64,000 bases of DNA, taken from NCBI RefSeq assembly GCF_003579925.1, contig NZ_QUAL01000191.1, forward strand, positions 1 through 64,000. Direction: 5' to 3'. The notes beneath the pieces are model-generated. The model was given only the letters and a program-made list of their open reading frames with translations, was not told the origin of the DNA and did no database searches. Source of the stretch: Jiangella rhizosphaerae (GTDB taxonomy: Bacteria > Actinomycetota > Actinomycetes > Jiangellales > Jiangellaceae). Within the stretch, counting starts at the first letter, position 1, and each line of letters starts with the position of its first letter. Both the position numbers and the translations under genes were made by a program. Of the stretch, positions 34,185-41,263 are shown one piece after another.

Positions 34185-35150
34185 ATGAGCGGTGTGGTGA
34201 CGACGATGACGGCGCACGACCTCGTGCCCGCCGCGGAGCCGACGCTGTACTTCATCGGAGTCACCACGGGCCGGTCGTCCATCCAGCGGGTGTTCCCGCG
34301 CTGGGCAGCGGAACTGGGCATCGAGGCCCGTCTCCAGGGCGTCGACCTGCCGGTCGGCGCGCCGGCCGACGACTACCGGCGCGTCGTGGAGTTCATCGGC
34401 GGCGACCCGCTGAGCCGGGGCGCGCTCGTCACCACGCACAAGATCGACGTCTATCGCGCCTGCGCCGACCTGTTCGACGAGGTCGACGCGTTCGCTCGGA
34501 TGATGGGGGAGGCCGGCTGCCTCTCCAAGCCGGGTGAGCGGCTGGCCTGCCACGCGAAGGACCCCATCTCCAGCGGGCTCGCGCTGGACGCCTTCGTGCC
34601 GGCCGGCCACTGGGCGTCGGGCGCGCAGGTGGCCTGCCTCGGCGCCGGCGGGTCCGCCGTCGCGATCACCTGGTACCTCACGCGTCCCGGCGCCGGCGAC
34701 GTCCCCGAGCGGGTGGTCGTCACCGACCGCGCCCAGGCCCGGCTCGACCACATCCGCGAGGTGCACGAACAGGCCGGGCTCACGGGCCGGTTCGAGTACG
34801 TCCTCGTGTCCGAGCCCGGTGACAACGACCGCGTGGTGGCGGGTCTGCCGGACGGGTCGCTGGTCGTCAACGCCACCGGCCTGGGCAAGGACGCGCCGGG
34901 GTCGCCGCTGACCGACGCGGCGGTGTTCCCGCGCGGCGGGCTGGTGTGGGAGCTCAACTACCGCGGCGACCTCGTCTTCCTCGACCAGGCCGGGCGCCAG
35001 CGCGGCGACCGCGGCCTGCACGTCGAGGACGGCTGGACCTACTTCGTCCACGGCTGGACCCAGGTGATCGGCGAGGTGTTCGCGCGCCCGATCGCCACGT
35101 CCGGGCCCGAGTACGACCGCCTGAGCGAGCTCGCCGCGGAGATCCGGTGA
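34185..35150 (+). CDS. AroE-like (shikimate/quinate dehydrogenase family) oxidoreductase
   Basis: This 321-residue two-domain protein has the shikimate dehydrogenase fold. Substrate-domain motifs are GRSSIQRVFPRWAAELG, VTTHKIDVY (catalytic Lys) and CHAKDPISSG (catalytic Asp). The Rossmann domain has GAGGSAVAI and NATGLGKDA. Catalytic Lys and Asp are kept while the carboxylate-binding serines differ, so it should be active on a related polyol or cyclitol-like substrate. It is longer than AroE and not near other aromatic genes. ATG at 34185 follows GAGGGAG. Its stop overlaps the kinase start (GTGA). Confidence 0.8.
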   Translation: MSGVVTTMTAHDLVPAAEPTLYFIGVTTGRSSIQRVFPRWAAELGIEARLQGVDLPVGAPADDYRRVVEFIGGDPLSRGALVTTHKIDVYRACADLFDEVDAFARMMGEAGCLSKPGERLACHAKDPISSGLALDAFVPAGHWASGAQVACLGAGGSAVAITWYLTRPGAGDVPERVVVTDRAQARLDHIREVHEQAGLTGRFEYVLVSEPGDNDRVVAGLPDGSLVVNATGLGKDAPGSPLTDAAVFPRGGLVWELNYRGDLVFLDQAGRQRGDRGLHVEDGWTYFVHGWTQVIGEVFARPIATSGPEYDRLSELAAEIR

Positions 35151-36637
35151 CCGGCGACGCCGTCCTGGCGCTCGACCTCGGCACCGGAGGCTGCAAGGCG
35201 ACGCTGTGGTCCGCCGACGCCGTCTGCCTCGCCGACGCCGTCGTCCCGTACCCGACGTCGCATCCGGCGCCCGGCCGCAACGAGCAGCGGACCAGCGACT
35301 GGTGGCAGGCCGTCGTGACGGCGGTGCGCCGGCTGGCCGAGGCCGTTCCCGACACCGCTGGGCGGGTGGCCGCCGTCGGACTGTCCGGTCAGAGCCTCGG
35401 CGTGGTGCAGGTCGGCGCCGCGCACGAGACCCTGCGCGACGCCACGCCGATCTGGTCCGACATCCGGGCCACCGCGCAGGCGGAGGAGCTGTTCCGGACC
35501 GTCGACGAGCGGTCGTGGTACGAGCACACCGGGAACGGCTTCACCCCCGCCCTCTATCCGCTGGTCAAAGCGGCGTGGCTGCGGCAGGACGACCCCGCCG
35601 CCTGGGCCCGGACCCGGTACCTGCTCGGCTCCAAGGACTGGCTCAACCTGCGCCTGACCGGCGAGATCGGCACGGACGTCTCCTACGCCTCCGGCAGCGG
35701 CGCGCTGGACATCCGGGCCGGCCGCTACGACGTCGACCTCCTCGCCGCGGCCGGCCTCGACCCCGGCCTGCTGCCCGAGCCCCGTCCGTCGACCGACGTC
35801 CTCGGCGGTCTCTCCCCGGCCGCGGCCGGCGAGCTCGGCCTGCGCGCCGGCACAACCGTCGTCCTCGGCGCGGTCGACAACGCCTGCATGGCGCTGGGCT
35901 CGCTGACCTGGACCGACGGCGCCATCTACGCCGCGCTGGGCTCGTCGAGCTGGATCACGGTGAGCGCCTCGCAGCCGCTGGTCGAGTGGAGCGCGCGCCC
36001 GTACGTCTTCCGGCACGCCGTGGAGGGACAGTTCCTCAGCGCGCTGTCGACGTTCAGCAGCGGCACCAGCCTGGAGTGGCTGCGCGAGCTGGTCGCGCCC
36101 GACCTGACCAGCGCCGAGTTCATCGGCCTGGGCGCTGCCGCGGCCTCGCGCACCGACGGCCCGGTCTTCCTGCCCATGCTCGCCGGCGGGACGCCGCTGG
36201 AGGGCGGCGCCGGTGCGCGCGGCGCCGTCGTGGGGCTGGACCTCGCGACCGGCCGCGCCGACCTCGCCCGTGCCGCGCTCGAGGGCATCGCCTTCGCGCT
36301 GCGCCGCAGCCTGGACCGGATGCGCGAGCTGAGCGGTACCTCCGCCGACGTCCTGCTCACCGGCGGCGGCAGCCGCCACGACGGGTGGAACCAGATCTAC
36401 GCCGACATCCTGGGCGTACCGCTGGTGAGGACGACGGTCGACCAGCAGGCGGCCACCCTGGGCGCGGCGGCGATCGCCTTCGTGGGCAGCGGGCTCTGGT
36501 CCTCGTTCGAGCCGGTCGACGCCGCCCACGTCTCCGTCGCCGAGTACGTCCCCCAGCCCTCGGCCGCCGAGCACTACGCGCGGCTGCGCGCCCGGTTCGA
36601 CGCGCTGGTCGCCGACCTCGCGCCGCGAGGATCCTAG
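35147..36637 (+). CDS. FGGY-family sugar kinase
   Basis: This 496-residue kinase shows the FGGY two-domain pattern: ALDLGTGGCKATLW phosphate-1 loop at the start, VGLSGQSLGVV with a catalytic Asp-bearing region near WSDIRA, GAVDNACMALG, and the C-terminal LLTGGGSRHDGWNQIYADILGVPL adenosine motif. Length and motifs fit xylulokinase-like members. GTG overlaps the AroE-like stop. It likely phosphorylates the ketose or product of the dehydrogenase so that the DeoC-type aldolase can split it. The substrate is unproven. Confidence 0.9.
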   Translation: MTGDAVLALDLGTGGCKATLWSADAVCLADAVVPYPTSHPAPGRNEQRTSDWWQAVVTAVRRLAEAVPDTAGRVAAVGLSGQSLGVVQVGAAHETLRDATPIWSDIRATAQAEELFRTVDERSWYEHTGNGFTPALYPLVKAAWLRQDDPAAWARTRYLLGSKDWLNLRLTGEIGTDVSYASGSGALDIRAGRYDVDLLAAAGLDPGLLPEPRPSTDVLGGLSPAAAGELGLRAGTTVVLGAVDNACMALGSLTWTDGAIYAALGSSSWITVSASQPLVEWSARPYVFRHAVEGQFLSALSTFSSGTSLEWLRELVAPDLTSAEFIGLGAAAASRTDGPVFLPMLAGGTPLEGGAGARGAVVGLDLATGRADLARAALEGIAFALRRSLDRMRELSGTSADVLLTGGGSRHDGWNQIYADILGVPLVRTTVDQQAATLGAAAIAFVGSGLWSSFEPVDAAHVSVAEYVPQPSAAEHYARLRARFDALVADLAPRGS

Positions 36638-36669
36638 GGGGCGCACCGCGCCGGGCGCACGACCGAGCG

Positions 36670-37251
36670 TCAGGTGTTCGGCGGGGCGGCGCTGATGTCG
36701 GCCAGCGCCGACCGCGGATCGCTGGCCAGCGCCAGGTCGCCGAGCGAGACCACGCCCTGCGGCCGGCCCTGGTCGTCGACCACGGGGAGCCGGCGCACGG
36801 CGGCCGAGCGCATGAGCTCGACAGCGCGGCCGGCGTCGTCGCCGGGCCGGACGGTCACCAGGTCGCCGCTGCACACGTCGGCGACCGTGGTCGCGTCCGG
36901 GTCCATGCCCTCGGCGAGCACCCGCACGACGAGGTCGCGGTCGGTCACGATGCCCCACACCAGGCCCTCATCCAGCGCCAGCACGTCGCCGATGTCGTGG
37001 TCGCGCATCGCCCGCGCCGCGTCGGCCACCGACGCCGCGACGGGGACCGCGACGACCTCCCGCGTCATCACGTCGGCCACGGTCTGTGGCTCGACCCCAC
37101 CGGCCTGCTCGCCGGGGGACGCCGTGCCGGCGGCGGCGTCCTCGTGGGGCCAGTCCTCCAGGCGCTCGCGGCTCTCGCGCTCCATGTCCTCCAGCCGGCG
37201 CTCCACCTCGTCGCCGTTCCGCGCGCCACTCGTGCTGTCCTCTGGTCGCAT
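36670..37251 (-). CDS. CBS-domain pair protein
   Basis: This 193-residue protein has a charged, Glu/Arg-rich N-terminal helix (about 1-50) and then a CBS pair: VADVMTREVVAVPVAASVADAARAMRDHDIGDVLAL and VADVCSGDLVTVRPGDDAGRAVELM. CBS pairs bind adenylates and act as energy or stress sensors. I use the ATG at 37251 (GGAGG six bases upstream). An alternative GTG at 37314 would overlap the MarR remnant's stop as GTGA. Confidence 0.85.
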   Translation of the reverse strand: MRPEDSTSGARNGDEVERRLEDMERESRERLEDWPHEDAAAGTASPGEQAGGVEPQTVADVMTREVVAVPVAASVADAARAMRDHDIGDVLALDEGLVWGIVTDRDLVVRVLAEGMDPDATTVADVCSGDLVTVRPGDDAGRAVELMRSAAVRRLPVVDDQGRPQGVVSLGDLALASDPRSALADISAAPPNT

Positions 37252-37310
37252 GTCGGCCTCCGCTGCCGATCGGTCACTCAACGAGGAGCCGTACCCGGCG
37301 ACGCGGCGCT

Positions 37311-37560
37311 TCACGCGGTCTCCGGCCGCCGCCGCTCCGGAGCGGCCGCGACGTAGCCGGCGTGGGCCGGGCACTCGGCGCAGCAGGAGCGGTCGCAGAG
37401 ACGGCACACCCGCGCCAGCGTGGTCTCGCCCGTCGCGGCGGGGGCGAGGACGGCGGCGGCGATCTCGGCGAGCTGCCGCCGTTGCGCCGGGCTGAGGCGG
37501 TCGGTCAGCTCGTCGAGGGCCTGCTGTCGTGCGCGAATGACGCGGCCGGCGGCCTGGGCG
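37311..37560 (-). pseudogene. 3' remnant of a MarR-family regulator
   Basis: Only the C-terminal part of a MarR regulator is left. It has the dimer helix ARQQALDELTDRLSPAQRRQL and the cysteine-rich tail CRLCDRSCCAECPAHAG, common in actinobacterial MarR proteins. The winged helix is missing. Upstream of about 37556 the frame runs into antisense MFS sequence. It faces a similarly beheaded MFS gene, so one deletion probably removed both 5' ends and their shared promoter. Confidence 0.7.
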
Positions 37561-37561
37561 A

Positions 37562-38579
37562 GCACAACACCGGCGACTACGCCGCGGCCGGCACGGCGGC
37601 CGCCGCGGGCGCGCTCGGCATGGCGGTGACCGCGCCACTGTGGGGCCGGCTGCTCGGTGCGTGGGGTCATCGGGCCGTCCTCGGTGTCACGACGATGGCC
37701 TGCACGGCGGCGCAGCTCGCGCTGGCCTTCACCACGGACGCCAGGTGGTTCCTCGCCCTGGCGTTCGTCGCGGGGCTCACGTCGCCGCCCGCGGTGAGCA
37801 GCGGGCGGGCGTTGCTGCCGGCCATGGTGCCCGCCGGGGGACTGAGCCGCGCCTACGCCGCGAACGCCCTGGCCCAGGAGCTGATCTACGTGGCGGGCCC
37901 GGTGTGGGTGGCGTGGTGGGTGGCGATGGGCGGTCCTCCGGCGGCGCTCGTCGCGTGCGCGGTGCTGGGCGTCGTCGCCGTCGTCGCGATGATGGCGGCG
38001 GTTCCGCGGGTGCGCACCCGGCCGTCACCCGGCCGGCGGGCCGGCGAGACGCCGCTGCGCCGGCCGGCCGTGCGCACCGTCAGCCTGGTGCACCTGTCGT
38101 ACATGGGCGGCATCGGGGCGATGTGGGTGCTGCTGCCCGCATTCGCCTCGGCCGCCGACGCGCCCGCCGCTGCGCCCTGGCTGGTGACCGCGTGGTCGCT
38201 GGGCAGCCTCGTCGGCGGCGCCGTCGTCACCGTTCGCGGCCGCAGGGCCGGCCTGGCCGCCGTCTACCCGCGGCGACTCGCTCTGCTCGCGGCGAGCTCG
38301 CTGCCGCTCGCGCTGGCCGGCACGACGACGCAGCTGGCCCTGGCCGTCCTCGTGTTCGGCCTCGGGCTCTCGCCGTGGCTGGCCGCCGCCGACGAGCTCA
38401 CCGCGTGCGCGGCCGCTCCGTCCGGCGCCGGCGAGGCCTACGGCTGGCAGGTCGCCGTCGGGCAGCTCGGCAGCGCCACGGGCTCCGCGGCCGCCGGACC
38501 CGCGCCGGCTCGGTCCGCGCCCTTGGCAGGGCTGGTCGTCGCCGACGTGTCCGATATGACCGATCCCGGGCGACGGTGA
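37562..38579 (+). pseudogene. MFS transporter lacking its N-terminus
   Basis: About 335 residues of a major facilitator are readable from EHNTGDYAAAG, which normally follows the first transmembrane helix. Then come ALGMAVTAPLWGRLLG and further helices to about 38500. The first helix and start are gone. The C-terminus (ARSAPLAGLVVADVSDMTDPGRR) also does not look like a final helix. The first in-frame Met is internal (37619). It joins directly to the MarR remnant on the other strand. Confidence 0.7.
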
Positions 38580-38618
38580 GGCGTGCCAAGGCGGTCGGCT
38601 TTCGGGCGCGGGCGGCCT

Positions 38619-39704
38619 TCAGGTTCCCGGAGCGGCGGGCAGTCGCACCGTGACGCGGAGCCCGCCGGCGGGGCGGGGGACGAGGGTGAGGGTTCCGTCA
38701 TGGGCCTTCGCGATGCTCTTGACGATGGCCAGGCCGAGGCCGACCCCCGCGTGGCCGGTGCGGATGCGCTCGGTGCCGCGTTGAAACGGCTCGACGAGCG
38801 TGGACACCACGTGCGAGCTGAGCCTGGGGCCGGTGTTCTCGACGGTGAGCTCCGCGGCGGTGGGGTGAGCGCGGGTCGTGACCCACACGCCGCCCTGGCC
38901 GGGCAGGTTGTGGACGATCGCGTTGTGCACGAGGTTCGTCACCAGCTGCAGCAGGAGCGCGGGTGAGCCGACGGTGCGGGTGACGTCGCCGGACGTCTCG
39001 ACGGTGAGGCCGCGTTCCTCCGCCAGCGGCAGCAGCGTCTCGGTGGCCTCCTCGGCGATGAGGGACAGGTCGAGGTCCTCTGGGGCGAACGACCGCTGAT
39101 CGGCGCGGCTGAGCAGAAGCAACGCCTCGGTGAGGTCGATCGCCCGGGTGTTGACGACCTGGAGGCGGTCGACCAGCCGGCCGGTGTCGTGGTGCTGGTC
39201 GTTGCGCGCCACCTCCAGAAGGGTCTGCGTGATCGCCAGCGGGGTGCGCAGCTCGTGGGAGGCGTTGGCGGCGAACCGTCGCTGTTCGGCGACGTGCGCC
39301 TCGAGCCGTGCGAGCATGCCGTCGAAGGCGTCGGCGAGATCGCGGAACTCGTCCTTGCGGCCCGGCAACCGGATGCGGTGGGAGAGCGAGCCGGTCGCGG
39401 CCAGGCGGGTGGCGCCGGTGATCCGGCTCAGCGGGGCGAGCATGCGGCCGGCGAGGACCCACCCTCCCGCGAGACCGAACGCCAGCAGGACCACCAGCAT
39501 CGCGGCCGCCTTCGGCAGGAACGCGCGCTCGAGGTCGGACCGGTTGGGGACGAACGGGCCGCGCGTCATGAGCGGGCCGTCGGGCACGTAGCGCAGGAGG
39601 AACACCCACACGACGGCCAGCAGCAGGGCACCCGCGAGCATGACGAACCCGGCATAGCTGAGGGTCAGTTTGAGGCGGACGCTCACACCGGGCGCCCTAT
39701 CCAC
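38619..39704 (-). CDS. Sensor histidine kinase (HAMP-type)
   Basis: This 361-residue kinase has two transmembrane helices (about 10-35 and 75-100) around a short extracellular loop of about 45 residues, then a HAMP domain. HisKA H-box ASHELRTPLA holds the phospho-His, followed by the N-box (LVTNLVHNAIVHN) and G-boxes ENTGP and GVGLGLAIVKSI. GTG at 39704 overlaps the response-regulator stop; a second GTG at 39686 is possible. It pairs with the regulator at 39697-40401. The divergent M15 peptidase hints at sensing cell-wall stress or glycopeptides. Confidence 0.9.
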   Translation of the reverse strand: MDRAPGVSVRLKLTLSYAGFVMLAGALLLAVVWVFLLRYVPDGPLMTRGPFVPNRSDLERAFLPKAAAMLVVLLAFGLAGGWVLAGRMLAPLSRITGATRLAATGSLSHRIRLPGRKDEFRDLADAFDGMLARLEAHVAEQRRFAANASHELRTPLAITQTLLEVARNDQHHDTGRLVDRLQVVNTRAIDLTEALLLLSRADQRSFAPEDLDLSLIAEEATETLLPLAEERGLTVETSGDVTRTVGSPALLLQLVTNLVHNAIVHNLPGQGGVWVTTRAHPTAAELTVENTGPRLSSHVVSTLVEPFQRGTERIRTGHAGVGLGLAIVKSIAKAHDGTLTLVPRPAGGLRVTVRLPAAPGT

Positions 39705-40401
39705 GGTCCGCTCCCGCGAGTGCGCCGGGTCCGCTGCCGGACGCGGTGTCGATGCGGTAGCCCACGCCGGCCACGGTCGCGATGATCCAGGGTTCGCCGA
39801 GGCGTTTGCGCAGTGCGGAGACGGTGATGCGCACGGCGTTGGTGAAGGGGTCGGCGTTCTCGTCCCACGCTCGTTCCAGTAGTTCCTCGGCGCTGACCAC
39901 ACCCCCTTCGGCGGCGACGAGGACCTCGAGGACGGCGAACTGCTTGCGGGTGAGCGCGACGTAGCGGCCGTCGCGGTAGACCTCGCGGCGGAACGGATCG
40001 AGCCGCAGCCCGGCGATCTCGAGCACGGGCGGCCTGGTGTGGCCGCGCCTGCGGTCGAGTGCTCTGAGCCTGAGCACGAGCTCCCTGAGTTCGAACGGCT
40101 TCGTGAGGTAGTCGTCGGCGCCCAGCTCGAACCCGGAGGCCTTGTCGTCGAGCCGGTCGGCGGCGGTGAGCATGAGGATCGGCATGCCGCTGCCGGAGGC
40201 GACGATGCGGGTGGCGATCTCGTCGCCGGACGGGCCCGGGATGTCGCGGTCGAGGACGGCGATGTCGTAGGGGTTGACGCTCAGCAGTTCCAGCGCGGTG
40301 TCGCCGTCGCCGGCGATGTCGGCGGCGATCGCCTCCAGGCGCAGGCCGTCGCGGATGGCGTCTGCCAGCAAGGGCTCGTCCTCGACGATCAACACACGCA
40401 C
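39697..40401 (-). CDS. OmpR/PhoB-type response regulator
   Basis: This 234-residue regulator has a receiver domain with acidic pocket VEDEP and phospho-accepting Asp in VLDRDIPG, Thr in LTAAD and Lys in TKPF. A C-terminal winged helix follows (LTRKQFAVLEVLVAAEGGVVSAEELLERAWD, then VRITVSALRKRLG). The GTG at 40401 gives a start right at the first receiver strand. It shares an 87-base intergenic region with the divergent peptidase gene, which it likely controls. Confidence 0.92.
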   Translation of the reverse strand: MRVLIVEDEPLLADAIRDGLRLEAIAADIAGDGDTALELLSVNPYDIAVLDRDIPGPSGDEIATRIVASGSGMPILMLTAADRLDDKASGFELGADDYLTKPFELRELVLRLRALDRRRGHTRPPVLEIAGLRLDPFRREVYRDGRYVALTRKQFAVLEVLVAAEGGVVSAEELLERAWDENADPFTNAVRITVSALRKRLGEPWIIATVAGVGYRIDTASGSGPGALAGADRG

Positions 40402-40488
40402 GCTCTCGATGCTACGAGCCGGCGCGTATCGCCGGCATATCGAAAAGCGCATACGGGCCGGCAACATCGGGCTGTCTTGACTGACGGC

Positions 40489-41178
40489 ATGTCCTACCGG
40501 GAACCAGCACGAACAGCCCGCCGCAGCCGCTCGACCATCGTCGCCGGCCTCGTCGTCATCAGCGCGGCCATCGCCGGCGTCCTCGTCCATCAGGCGCGGG
40601 TGTCGTCGTCGTCCTCGGCCGCGTCGCCCATCGACGTCCTGCACGGCGACCCCGCGCCCGCCGTCACCGGCGTCGAGTCGGACGCTGACGAGCGCCGCCC
40701 GGACCGGCCGGGCGACGCGCGGCCGCTGGGCGAGGCGGACGGCGCCGTGCCCGATGGCGCGACCGTCTTCGACGACGAGATCCCGGCCGTGGGCAACCTC
40801 GACCCCGATCTGCTCGACGCCCTGCGCCGGGCCGCGAGCGATGCCGCGGAGGACGGGGTCGAGTTCGTCGTCAACAGCGGCTGGCGTTCCCCGCAGTACC
40901 AGGATCGGCTGCTGCGCGAGGCGATCGCCGAGTACGGCTCGGAGGAGGAGGCCGCCCGCTGGGTGTCCACCCCGGAGACGTCGCTGCACGTCTCGGGCGA
41001 CGCGGTCGACCTCGGGGGGTCCGACGCGACGGCGTGGCTGTCCGACCACGGCGCCGAGTACGGGCTGTGCCAGATCTACCGCAACGAACCGTGGCATTAC
41101 GAACTGCGCACCGAGGCCGTCGACGACGGCTGCCCGTCCATGTACGCCGACCCGACGCACGATCCACGGATGCGGTGA
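40489..41178 (+). CDS. M15-family D-alanyl-D-alanine carboxypeptidase (VanY-like)
   Basis: This 229-residue membrane-anchored peptidase has an N-terminal signal anchor (about 17-35), a Ser/Asp-rich linker and an M15 domain. The zinc site is complete: SLHVSGDAVD (SxHxxGxAxD) and EPWHYE (ExWH), preceded by SGWRSPQYQ. It trims the terminal D-Ala of peptidoglycan stem peptides outside the membrane. Divergence from a two-component pair recalls VanY with VanRS, but no VanHAX genes are present. Confidence 0.9.
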   Translation: MSYREPARTARRSRSTIVAGLVVISAAIAGVLVHQARVSSSSSAASPIDVLHGDPAPAVTGVESDADERRPDRPGDARPLGEADGAVPDGATVFDDEIPAVGNLDPDLLDALRRAASDAAEDGVEFVVNSGWRSPQYQDRLLREAIAEYGSEEEAARWVSTPETSLHVSGDAVDLGGSDATAWLSDHGAEYGLCQIYRNEPWHYELRTEAVDDGCPSMYADPTHDPRMR

Positions 41179-41263
41179 CCGACGGGCGGGGTGTGCCAGC
41201 ACCCCGGCCGCCCGGCATGGTGGCAGGGTGGTCGCGGCCGGCCGGCGGGCCTACGGTGCTGCC

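Noticed and set aside
36638-36669. GC-rich stem after the FGGY kinase as terminator
   Set aside because: The pairing is short and ambiguous; not enough to call.
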